Assembly (NCBI GenBank): GCA_026645575.1
Contig: JAPKMW010000046.1
Location: forward strand, 11,952-75,951
Origin: Caldilineaceae bacterium
GTDB lineage: Bacteria > Chloroflexota > Anaerolineae > Caldilineales > Caldilineaceae
Length of the DNA stretch: 64,000 nucleotides
Direction of reading: 5' to 3'
Shown: piece by piece, positions 54,901 to 62,248 of the stretch
Position numbering within the stretch: the first letter of the stretch is position 1
Layout of the letters: the number at the start of each line of letters is the position of its first letter
The notes under the pieces: generated by a model
Database searches by the model: none
Seen by the model: only the letters and a program-made list of their open reading frames with translations
Told to the model about the DNA's origin: nothing
Made by a program: the position numbers and the translations under genes

Positions 54901-56057
54901 AAACGCCGGTCGGTGCCGATCTTCTGTTCCAGCGTATCGTTAAGGGTGCCGATGCCATCTTTGGCCGCGTTGCTGTCCTTGTTGCTCTGGTTCTGTTGCC
55001 AATACTTCACCATCACATCGACGCCATAGCCCGGCTCAGTTTGGATGCCGGCAAATTGCTCCATAACATAGATCCAGAAGAGCGCCGCATTGTAGGAGGC
55101 TTCTAAGAGACTCTTCTCTGGGGCGCCCAGGTAGCCATTGATCTGGCCCAGATAAAACTTCTCGGCAACGGTGTCCCACACATTGCACTGGCTATTGGTG
55201 AAAATGCAGAATTTGTCCTCGGTGGCGCGCGCTTGGCCTTCGATGATCCACTTGCCATAGGGATCAGGGCTGGAACCACCATGGGTACCCTGCACCTTAT
55301 GAAAAATTTCGTGACCGACAACGAAGTACTCGTAATCATCGCCAGCACCGGTGTCGGGATTGTATTCGCCGCTGGCAAACCAGTCCGGTCGATACTGAAT
55401 GCCATCGCCGTTGGCGCAGCCATTGTTACAGGGGAAGAAATCCAGGGGGAAGGGTTTTTGCCCGTTAAAGAAGGCCGGGTCGTTAAAGCCCAAATCCATC
55501 ATCTGGGTGCGATAGGCTTCACTGGTCTGTAAAGCGTCGTTGGCATGTTTATTCTTGCCATTTACATCGACGTTTTCTGTACAGGCGGACTTGCCGTCAT
55601 ACGAAGGGCATTCCACCAGCCGGTAGTACATGCGGTAGTTGCCGCTGTTGCTGTCGAGGACTAACGGCTCGCGACAGGTTTCATCGGCGCCGGCGCTGGT
55701 CTCCTCGTTGCCGCTAAAGGCGGTCACTCGGTAGTGATAGACGGTGGTGGTGCTGGCGTTGTCGTCTACATATTGCCAGTCCGGGTCGGTGACGGTGGCA
55801 ATTGGATTGCCCCAATCGTTACTGTTGATCGCCTTGCGGTAGACACGGTAATCGGCATTTTCGTCATTGGTATCCTTCCAACTAACCCGCACTTTGTCCG
55901 GCACGCCACCGTGGGGACGACAGGCGACATTGGTCGGTTTGGCGAGTGCCTGAGGGGCGTCCGGTTCGGCATAGGCGTGTTGAATCCCGCCGATGACGAA
56001 GAGTAAGGTCAGCAGTAAGGTAAAACGGGTAACGGTTGTTGATCGATTAGGTGGCAT
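51969..56057 (-). CDS. Large exported protein: HExxH metalloprotease-like domain, VWA domain, TSP3-type repeats, fibronectin-III ends
   Basis: 1362 residues from ATG 56057 (AAGGAG 8 bases upstream). Signal peptide about 8-29 ('RFTLLLTLLFVIGGIQHAYA'). FN3-like domain about 33-125. Residues 249-253 are 'HEIFH' and Glu273 sits in 'WIIEGQARATED', as in gluzincin zinc proteases. VWA domain from about 655, with MIDAS 'DRSGS' at 664-668. About 1070-1140 has calcium-type repeats ('DSDKDRLPDWW', 'DPDGDGLVNAQEF'). The C-terminus has another FN3 and ends 'RLFLPLVQR'. Architecture recalls CLCA proteins of animals. Probably acts on the cell surface. Confidence 0.85.
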   Translation of the reverse strand: MPPNRSTTVTRFTLLLTLLFVIGGIQHAYAEPDAPQALAKPTNVACRPHGGVPDKVRVSWKDTNDENADYRVYRKAINSNDWGNPIATVTDPDWQYVDDNASTTTVYHYRVTAFSGNEETSAGADETCREPLVLDSNSGNYRMYYRLVECPSYDGKSACTENVDVNGKNKHANDALQTSEAYRTQMMDLGFNDPAFFNGQKPFPLDFFPCNNGCANGDGIQYRPDWFASGEYNPDTGAGDDYEYFVVGHEIFHKVQGTHGGSSPDPYGKWIIEGQARATEDKFCIFTNSQCNVWDTVAEKFYLGQINGYLGAPEKSLLEASYNAALFWIYVMEQFAGIQTEPGYGVDVMVKYWQQNQSNKDSNAAKDGIGTLNDTLEQKIGTDRRFKDIFQDFAVANYAKDLLTNPVPAAFAKYNYRDEENCPTCTYDPVKRTISSPLNAAQSLFGTVSVDAWGTRYFEVTPDAAVSLINVEVDALAGTPHPFYYHLLAIDNNQIVDQWSGEGQNMEQSIDNTSPAYDRLVLIVAAFDNPVNFHYGFNLTDGIYILSPNAQFPAQVGEATAPKKFIAQVQVIDKDLQPVAGIDTSAFSITVGSTLINPPANPADDPIIASTYIAGQYWLVLRAPANPGCTECDLKIEYAGYSDTEATAVRYGPQPDVDNMIVIDRSGSMAGAKIDAAKGAAKLYVDAYSDGDRVGVVSYSDAANGEYGLTGWTNATRIQAQDAIDNIDPPVGATATGAGLREGLAQLVGQNTPNPAWAMVLLSDGKDTVDDTKNHIPEFLKEYKARKKAGDQVPVIHVVAVGDDADGVALESVAAAAGGQFQFLPEASLIAASAEMAAAATFPLELAEVYRVFAESVRDEQQIFASRFELGPANPGPVVSKIQVDKAASEAIFVLKMEPANAANQAFFRLTAPGNATGIAPTLDAQGHHVWRIAAPVAGEWLLTVRGCTNCATSFLVEAALVSDLTLEVFLGLPVEERLAGKPMPILALLSDVAPITGATVKATVERTGETLTLFDDGQHGDGGANDGFYGGVILNTFNPGGYTVIVDADGVSQLAGAFKRRARVGFYMLGGEDSDKDRLPDWWEGDCTDPAKNDEQADPDGDGLVNAQEFFRHTDPCDPDTDNGGESDGSEVARGNNPLFPKDDFTSPPRIKAWPQVGQVHLRLSAPANSPKLTLYRALTPQGPFTLLVSDLTTTTYVDTTVVNNTRYCYRAIAQGRATSAPSNVSCATPKLDPFAPHGEIVLPPGVKQPVARTTLVLLEGYDDPNTEEHPIFDGALLMPADESGLTEMLLSNRGDFEGATWEPYQPTKAWTFAPRADGMATVFVRYKDHAGNESDVAALTVQVDPNLTTTTRLFLPLVQR

Positions 56058-56219
56058 GGATGAACTCCTTCGGAAATAGTGATGGCCTGCTAGGATCATA
56101 CGCAAATTGATGGGCGGTCACAATAGTACGATGGTACTACCTTACTAAATGGTTGACTGTGTTGAAGACAGCAAGATGGTTGTGATCTATGGCACAAGCG
56201 TATCGTCTTCGACAAGCCT

Positions 56220-56300
56220 AGGAGTTACGTAGTTGCCCAGACCTGGAAGGTTTCCAAAACCCTACAGGTTTCAGGCAGCGACGCCAACTGCGCAACTCCT
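56220..56300. repeat. 81-bp TIR element, copy 3
   Basis: Ends AGGAGTTACGTAGTTG (56220-56235) and CAACTGCGCAACTCCT (56285-56300), inverted with two mismatches. The inner part (AGACCTGGAAGGTTTCC ... CCCTACAGGTTTC) is a degenerate stem. Same layout as the elements at 13309 and 21549. Confidence 0.75.
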
Positions 56301-56454
56301 CTATGTATAGGAATGGATAGGCATATAGGATTTGCCACCAAAAATCTGTAAAGGCTGCACTTTTGGGTAAGCTTCGTATATATTGTTAGTTTACTGTAAC
56401 TAAACTTAATCCAAAAGCTGCTTATAATGACACTGAACCTATTTAACCAAACCT

Positions 56455-56494
56455 TGAAGACATCACCGTTCTCGACAGTAACGTTATGTCTTCA
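56455..56494. promoter_or_regulatory. Stem-loop upstream of the GGDEF-EAL gene
   Basis: TGAAGACAT (56455-56463) and ATGTCTTCA (56486-56494) pair perfectly; further pairing is possible. It lies in the 486-bp gap 56058-56543, which otherwise holds the TIR element and no gene. It does not match the c-di-GMP riboswitch consensus I know. Confidence 0.4.
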
Positions 56495-56543
56495 GTATAG
56501 GAAGGTTGTTGTGCTTTCCTAGATTCATGTCTACTGGCTTACT

Positions 56544-59201
56544 ATGCAATCACGCATTCTTTCGATTTGGTTTCTTTGGCTTGCCCCCTTTGTTTCGCTG
56601 ATTTTTCTAGCAGTGGTCTTGGTTGGCTTTCTTTCGCTGCGTAATGGGCAAAAGGCAGTCAATAATCTGGCTGAACAATTGTTGGAACGGACCAATCAAC
56701 TGGTGACGCAGCACTTGGAAAGCTATCTGGCTGTACCCAAAATGCTGATTCGCCTAGATGCTGCCGCCTTGGAGAGTGGACTGCTGGATTGGCAGGATTT
56801 TACAACGCTTGGCGATTATTTTTGTTGGCAAGCCAAAATCTATAATGTGACTTGGATTAATTATGGTCTGGCTAGTGGCGAATATGCGGGGGCCGGCTAT
56901 ATGCCGGACACCGACAATAAGCAAATGATCGTTGGCGAACGCTCGCCAGCAACGGGGATGCACTATTACGATACGTTTATCGATGAACAAGGGCAACCTA
57001 CAGATACCGAAGCCGATCCGACCTATGACTTTCAACAAGAAGGCTGGTATGTGGATGCCATGCGCACAGGCAAGCTGACCTGGAGCGATATTTACCTTTG
57101 GGAAGGCACCTATAGTACGATGTCGGTAGCGTTGGGCTATCCCATTTATCGCGGTCATACGGAACCCATCGGCGCCATCGGCATTGATCTATCCTTGGCG
57201 AATATCAGCAACTTTCTGCAAAAATTAGAAGTAACCCCCTCAGCGCGCATCTTCATTATTGAACAGGACGGCATGGTCGTCGCCAATTCGACAGAGGAAC
57301 CCCACTTCATCTGGGGGAATGACCACACAGAACGCGTGAACATCACCAACAGTGCCGACCCCCTAATTCGCGCAACCGCAACCTACTTACTGCAACAAGT
57401 GAAGCGCTTTGACCAGATTCAAACCAGCACAGCCTTGCAATTTCTCTGGGCTGATGAAGAGCAATATGTGCGCATCACCCCCTGGCATGATGAGTTAGGT
57501 TTAAATTGGCTCGTGGTGATGGTCGTCTCTGAATCCGACTTTATGGCGCAGATTAACGCCAACACCTGGCAGACAGTTTGGCTTAGTGTCAGCGCTTTGT
57601 TGATCACGCTCATTATCGGCATTTTTACTTCCCGCATCATCACACAGCGGGTGGCGGCGTTGGAGGTGGCGGCGCAACAGATCGCTGCTGGGCGCCTTGA
57701 AGGGCAAGTGGCGCCCAGCGGGATTCGCGAACTTGACGCTGTAGGTCATTCCTTCAATTCGATGGCCGCTCAGTTGCGCGATTCTTTTGCCAGGCTAGAA
57801 TTTTCCGCCACCCATGATGCGCTCACAGGGCTGCCGAACCGTGCGGCGTTTCAGCGTCTGTTGACCGAGACGATTGCTCATTACCGTGCCGATGACCAAT
57901 CGACAACCGATGAACAGCTAACAACGCGCTTTGCCGTTCTCTTCCTCGATCTGGATTATTTCAAATTGCTAAATGATAGTTTGGGCCATTTGGCCGGAGA
58001 TCGGGTGCTTATTGAAATTTCTGCCCGTTTACAAAACTGTGTACAGGGGTATGGACAGGTGGCGCGCTTTGGTGGAGACGAATTTGTGATTCTGATCGAC
58101 CCTATTACACAACCAAGCGATCTTGAACCCATTGTTGAGCGAATTTTGTCGCGAGTTCGCCAACCAATTGCGCTAGCGGAGAATACCGCTTTTGTCAGCA
58201 CCAGTATTGGCATTGTCTTCAGTTCCCCCTATGTCACTGATGCCGATGGCCTTCTGCGCAATGCCGATACGGCCCTCTATCGCGCCAAAGCCAATGGCAA
58301 AGCGGTCTATGAAGTCTTTGATGATGAGATGCACCGGGAAGTACGTGAACGGTTGCAACTAGAGACCGATTTGCGCCAGGCATTGGAACAGCAACAATTG
58401 GCTGTCTACTACCAACCCATTGTGAATGCCAACACGCTGGCCTTGGTGGGGGTTGAAGCCCTGATGCGCTGGCATCACCCCAAACTAGGCATGGTTTCGC
58501 CGGCCAAATTTATTCCAATTGCCGAGGAGACGGGCTTGATCGTTCCACTAGGGTGGTGGGTGCTGCAGACCGCGTGCCAACAGATGCAACAATGGCGGCA
58601 ACGGTACCCTGACCAAACGCTCGTCATCAATGTCAACTTGTCAACGCGCCAATTTCTCCACCCGGAACTGTTGCCGCAAGTGCGTCAAATTTTGCAAGAG
58701 ACCGGGTTGCCGCCACAATCGCTCAAATTGGAGATGACCGAAAGCGTCTTGATTAGTGATCGGACGACAATGATTGCCCGCTTGTTGCAATTGAAAGCAC
58801 TAGGGGTTCGATTGAGTTTGGATGATTTTGGTACGGGCTATTCTTCCCTAAGCTACCTGCACCATTTCCCGTTAGATACGCTCAAGATTGATCGCTCCTT
58901 TATCCAGCAGATCCTCACCGACAGCCAGTGCCGGGCAGTGGTTGAGTCGATTGTGACGATGGCGCATAAACTAGGCATGGATGTGATTGCGGAAGGGGTG
59001 GAAACCGAAGATGCCCTTTCCTATCTGCGTGACACTGCCTGTTGCGAACAGATTCAGGGCTTTCTCATCTCGGCGGCCGTACCACCGGCAGAAATCAGCC
59101 AACGATTGGCGAAACAGGCGAAAGCAACGGTATCGCCAATCGTTGAAGTCCACCGTACGGTTAAGCACTCCTTTTTTGGCGACAGTCGGCTAACACGTTA
59201 A
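56544..59201 (+). CDS. Membrane dual-domain c-di-GMP enzyme (dCache-HAMP-GGDEF-EAL)
   Basis: 885 residues. TM1 about 10-32, a Cache sensor domain outside ('MPDTDNKQMIVGERSPATGMHYYDTF'), TM2 about 345-365 and HAMP ('RVAALEVAAQQIAAGRLEG'). GGDEF residues are 510-514 ('RFGGDEF'), intact, so diguanylate cyclase activity is likely; no RxxD I-site is visible. EAL residues are 638-640, with 'NVNLSTRQF', 'DDFGTGYSSLSYL' and 'LKIDRSF' present, so phosphodiesterase activity is also possible. Signal unknown. Confidence 0.92.
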   Translation: MQSRILSIWFLWLAPFVSLIFLAVVLVGFLSLRNGQKAVNNLAEQLLERTNQLVTQHLESYLAVPKMLIRLDAAALESGLLDWQDFTTLGDYFCWQAKIYNVTWINYGLASGEYAGAGYMPDTDNKQMIVGERSPATGMHYYDTFIDEQGQPTDTEADPTYDFQQEGWYVDAMRTGKLTWSDIYLWEGTYSTMSVALGYPIYRGHTEPIGAIGIDLSLANISNFLQKLEVTPSARIFIIEQDGMVVANSTEEPHFIWGNDHTERVNITNSADPLIRATATYLLQQVKRFDQIQTSTALQFLWADEEQYVRITPWHDELGLNWLVVMVVSESDFMAQINANTWQTVWLSVSALLITLIIGIFTSRIITQRVAALEVAAQQIAAGRLEGQVAPSGIRELDAVGHSFNSMAAQLRDSFARLEFSATHDALTGLPNRAAFQRLLTETIAHYRADDQSTTDEQLTTRFAVLFLDLDYFKLLNDSLGHLAGDRVLIEISARLQNCVQGYGQVARFGGDEFVILIDPITQPSDLEPIVERILSRVRQPIALAENTAFVSTSIGIVFSSPYVTDADGLLRNADTALYRAKANGKAVYEVFDDEMHREVRERLQLETDLRQALEQQQLAVYYQPIVNANTLALVGVEALMRWHHPKLGMVSPAKFIPIAEETGLIVPLGWWVLQTACQQMQQWRQRYPDQTLVINVNLSTRQFLHPELLPQVRQILQETGLPPQSLKLEMTESVLISDRTTMIARLLQLKALGVRLSLDDFGTGYSSLSYLHHFPLDTLKIDRSFIQQILTDSQCRAVVESIVTMAHKLGMDVIAEGVETEDALSYLRDTACCEQIQGFLISAAVPPAEISQRLAKQAKATVSPIVEVHRTVKHSFFGDSRLTR

Positions 59202-59243
59202 TATTCGTTCTGTACCGCCTGATGTATACAGGAAAAGATTGTG

Positions 59244-59286
59244 CGTCAGTGCGGTTGCCGGATGCCATCCGGCAACCGCACTGACG
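59244..59286. repeat. Perfect palindrome, 21-bp arms
   Basis: Arms 59244-59264 and 59266-59286 around one C; left arm CGTCAGTGCGGTTGCCGGAT. Shares the words AGTGCGGTTG with the inner palindrome at 12016. Lies between the convergent GGDEF-EAL and DoxX genes. Confidence 0.92.
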
Positions 59287-59300
59287 CTACTGCTATGTAG

Positions 59301-59795
59301 TTATGCTTTGGCCGGGGTTCGTGTGCCAAAGGCAAGCGCGACCCCGATGACGACGAGGACAAGTCCGCCCAGCGACGTGAGCGGTTCTGGCAAGGTGAGA
59401 CCCAGTAGCGCATCCAGCGAATAGGCGCCAGGCCCACTCACAATGGTGGCCAATGCCACGACAGCTACGGTCAAGGGATACTCCATGCCATTTTTGGTAG
59501 AAAAAAAGCTCCCCCAGTGGGCAGCCAGAATCGCCACCAACATGGCTCCAATAACTCCAAGCGCACCGACAGGACCGAGAAGGCCCAATGTCATCAGCAA
59601 ACCACCACCGAATTCCGTCACGCCGGCCAGGAAGGCCCACAAGCCAGCCGGGCGTAAGCGCAGGGCGCCCAACCAACCTGTCATGCCCTGCAAGCCAGGG
59701 CCGCCAAACCAACCAAATAATTTCTGCGCGCCATGCGCCGCCACCGTCAGGCCAACAACGATCCGAATGATGAGGATGGCGAGATCAAACGACAT
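59301..59795 (-). CDS. DoxX family membrane protein
   Basis: 164 residues with AAGGAG before ATG 59795. Four hydrophobic segments; the signature is 'LAILIIRIVVGLTVAAHGAQKLFGWFGGPGL' plus 'FLAGVTEFGGGLLMTLGLL'. The family includes quinol oxidase-associated and sulfur-oxidation subunits, and small membrane proteins linked to oxidative stress. Function here is not fixed. Confidence 0.87.
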   Translation of the reverse strand: MSFDLAILIIRIVVGLTVAAHGAQKLFGWFGGPGLQGMTGWLGALRLRPAGLWAFLAGVTEFGGGLLMTLGLLGPVGALGVIGAMLVAILAAHWGSFFSTKNGMEYPLTVAVVALATIVSGPGAYSLDALLGLTLPEPLTSLGGLVLVVIGVALAFGTRTPAKA

Positions 59796-59949
59796 ACGAA
59801 ACTCCTTTTTTGTGATGATGTAGATAATTGAAACATACGCGTGGTTCGCACACCATCCCCCTTTTGTGAAGGGTTGAATGGCGCGCCAATTACGCGCACG
59901 CCTGAATACAATCGTTTCCGGCTTCTGTTGCTTTGTAACAATGGTCGTC

Positions 59950-59978
59950 TTGCAGTAAGATCAGTGACACAATTATAC
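59950..59978 (+). promoter_or_regulatory. Possible promoter of the CocE-DUF3237-SUMF1 unit
   Basis: TTGCAG (59950-59955), 17-bp spacer, TTATAC (59973-59978). A start near 59985 would give a short leader to the first gene. Confidence 0.5.
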
Positions 59979-60018
59979 AACTTCTGCGTATTTTCAGCGT
60001 GAACAAAACGTGAACAAA

Positions 60019-61740
60019 ATGAATATCCTCATTGAAAAAAATGTGTTAACACCCATGCGCGATGGTGTGTTATTGGCGACGGATCTCTATCGGAATGCGG
60101 ATTGCCCTGTCGCCCCTGTCTTGGTGATGCGCTTGCCCTATGACAAAGAGCGTTTTGTCAACCCCGAAACCATGACGCTGGTGCAAGCCGGCTTTCATGT
60201 TGTCATCCAAGATAGTCGAGGTCGTTTTGCCTCACAAGGAGAATTTCAGGCTGCACAGCAAGAAATCAATGATAGCGTCGATTGTTATACCTGGGTGGCG
60301 CAACAGCCGTGGTGTAACGGACACATTGGGACATTCGGAACTTCTTATGTCGGCCAAGTGCAATGGTTGGCTTCGCCACAGATGCCGGATGCTGTGGGCG
60401 CATTGGCTGTTTTGTTGGCGCCGGTGGATCACTACTCAGATATTGCCTACCGCGGTGGGGTGCTGAACCTGGGCAGCATGTTATTTTGGTGTAGCCGGAT
60501 GGCGCTGGGCGAACAGGAGCGACGGATTGCAGCCGGGGCAGCAACCCCGGCTGCGCTGCAAAGCCAGGCGATGGCGCTGGGTAATTTGGCAAATTTGTAT
60601 CACGAGTTGCCCCTTGCTGGTATGCCTCATCTGCAAGGCGTATCACCTTATTTTTTTGACTGGATCAATCATCCGACCTACGACGATTTCTGGCGTAGCA
60701 TCGACGCCCGCAACTTTGCCCAAATCAACAAACCGGTGCTGCATATTGGCGGCTGGTACGACATCTTTCTCAACGGTTCGCTGCAAGGTTATATTGGGAT
60801 GCGGCGCGGGGCTGAAAGCGCTGAGGCGCGGAATCGCCAGAAGTTGGTCGTCGGCCCCTGGTCGCATGGCACCAACTGGACTTCCAGCTATCACGAAATG
60901 GACTACGGGATGCACGCCAGCGGCGAAGCAGTAAATCTGACCGGATTACAACTGCGCTGGCTGGAACGTTGGGTGAAGGAGATCCCCAATGGCATCGACC
61001 AGGAGCCGCCGGTGCGCATTTTTGTCATGGGCATTAACCAATGGCGCGACGAAGCCGACTGGCCGCTGCCCGACACGCGTTATACACCCTACTACTTACA
61101 CAGCAATGGCCATGCCAACACATTGTCTGGTGACGGCACGCTTTCGCCCCTGCCCCCCAATGATGAACCCGCTGACACGTTTATCTATGACCCACTTAAC
61201 CCTGTTCCTTCGATTGGGGGCGCCAACTTAATGCCCTTTGCCAGTAGTATTGGCCCACGGGATCAGCAACAGGTCGAAACGCGTGAAGATGTGTTGATTT
61301 TCAGTACACCGGTGTTGCCGCAAAATATCGAAGTCACAGGCCCGATCACAGCGCACCTCTATGTTTCCTCGTCAGCGCCCGATACCGACATCACCTGCAA
61401 ACTGGTCGATGTTCATCCCGATGGGCGCGCCATCTTATTGACCGATGGCATTCTGCGCCTGCGCTATCGTTATTCCTTTACTGCGTCAACGTTGCTACAA
61501 CCCGACGAAATTGTGCCAATTGCCATCGATTTGTGGAGTACATCAAACGTCTTTCTGGCTGGTCATCGCCTCCGCATTGAGGTGAGCAGCAGTTGTTTCC
61601 CAAAATTTGCACGCAACAGCAACACCGGTGGGAATGTGGCAACGGAAAGCCGTGAACAATATCAGGTCGCAGTCAACCGCGTCTACCACGATGCTGACCA
61701 TCCATCACATATCCTGTTACCGATCATCGAAAGGATGTAA
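60019..61740 (+). CDS. CocE/NonD-type alpha/beta hydrolase
   Basis: 573 residues from ATG 60019 (in-frame GTG at 60010 is another option; neither has a Shine-Dalgarno). N-terminal alpha/beta-hydrolase: catalytic Ser109 in 'GTFGTSYVGQVQ', Asp248 in 'GGWYDIFLNG', His283 in 'GPWSHGTNW'. C-terminal jelly-roll (about 340-573: 'TPVLPQNIEVTGPITAHLYVSSSAPDTDITCKLVDVHPDG'), as in cocaine esterase and Xaa-Pro dipeptidyl-peptidases. It cleaves an ester or amide bond. First of three close genes. Confidence 0.9.
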   Translation: MNILIEKNVLTPMRDGVLLATDLYRNADCPVAPVLVMRLPYDKERFVNPETMTLVQAGFHVVIQDSRGRFASQGEFQAAQQEINDSVDCYTWVAQQPWCNGHIGTFGTSYVGQVQWLASPQMPDAVGALAVLLAPVDHYSDIAYRGGVLNLGSMLFWCSRMALGEQERRIAAGAATPAALQSQAMALGNLANLYHELPLAGMPHLQGVSPYFFDWINHPTYDDFWRSIDARNFAQINKPVLHIGGWYDIFLNGSLQGYIGMRRGAESAEARNRQKLVVGPWSHGTNWTSSYHEMDYGMHASGEAVNLTGLQLRWLERWVKEIPNGIDQEPPVRIFVMGINQWRDEADWPLPDTRYTPYYLHSNGHANTLSGDGTLSPLPPNDEPADTFIYDPLNPVPSIGGANLMPFASSIGPRDQQQVETREDVLIFSTPVLPQNIEVTGPITAHLYVSSSAPDTDITCKLVDVHPDGRAILLTDGILRLRYRYSFTASTLLQPDEIVPIAIDLWSTSNVFLAGHRLRIEVSSSCFPKFARNSNTGGNVATESREQYQVAVNRVYHDADHPSHILLPIIERM

Positions 61741-61744
61741 AGGA

Positions 61745-62236
61745 ATGCCAACGGAATTTCAGCCAGTTGCACCCCATCTTCATTTCCTGATGCAGGTTAC
61801 GGTGACATTGGCTCCGGCTTTGTTGGTCGGCACAATGGCGGTGGGGACGCGGCGCATTATCAACATCACCGGCGGTCACTTCACGGGGCAGACCTTGACA
61901 GGTAAACCATTTGCCGGTGATGTGCTGCCCGGCGGCGCCGACTGGCAATTGGTGCGCCCCGATGGTGTTGCCCTCTTAGAAGCGCGCTATACATTACAAA
62001 CTGCCGATGGTGCGCTGATCTACGTGCAAAACCGCGGCATTCGCCACGGTCCACCGGACGTACTGGCGGCCATTGCTCGTGGCGAAGCGGTCGATCCGAC
62101 CCGCTATTACATGCGCACGACGCCGACCTTTGAAACTGGCGAGGCGCGCTACCAATGGCTCAATGACTTGATTGCCGTGGGTTCTGGCCTGCGGCGCGCG
62201 GATGCCGTGGTGCTGGACTTTTATCGCGTCACCTGA
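61745..62236 (+). CDS. DUF3237 family protein
   Basis: 163 residues from ATG 61745, with AAAGGA upstream and 4 bp after the hydrolase stop, so translationally close. 'GTRRIINITGGHFTG', 'LPGGADWQLVRPDGVALLEARYTLQTADGALIYVQNRGIRHGP' and the C-terminal 'FETGEARYQWLNDLIAVGSGLRR' are typical of DUF3237, a beta-barrel family of unknown function, often beside oxidoreductases or hydrolases. A partner in the hydrolase pathway is inferred from the operon. Confidence 0.85.
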   Translation: MPTEFQPVAPHLHFLMQVTVTLAPALLVGTMAVGTRRIINITGGHFTGQTLTGKPFAGDVLPGGADWQLVRPDGVALLEARYTLQTADGALIYVQNRGIRHGPPDVLAAIARGEAVDPTRYYMRTTPTFETGEARYQWLNDLIAVGSGLRRADAVVLDFYRVT

Positions 62237-62248
62237 TCGGGCTACGCT

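Noticed and set aside
53895..55106. 403-codon open frame on the plus strand
   Set aside because: It lies fully inside the minus-strand HExxH-VWA gene, which has a signal peptide, ribosome-binding site and clear domains; the frame shows no family motif.
56058..56543. c-di-GMP riboswitch upstream of the GGDEF-EAL gene
   Set aside because: A stem-loop is present, but I cannot find the conserved core sequences of known c-di-GMP riboswitch classes.
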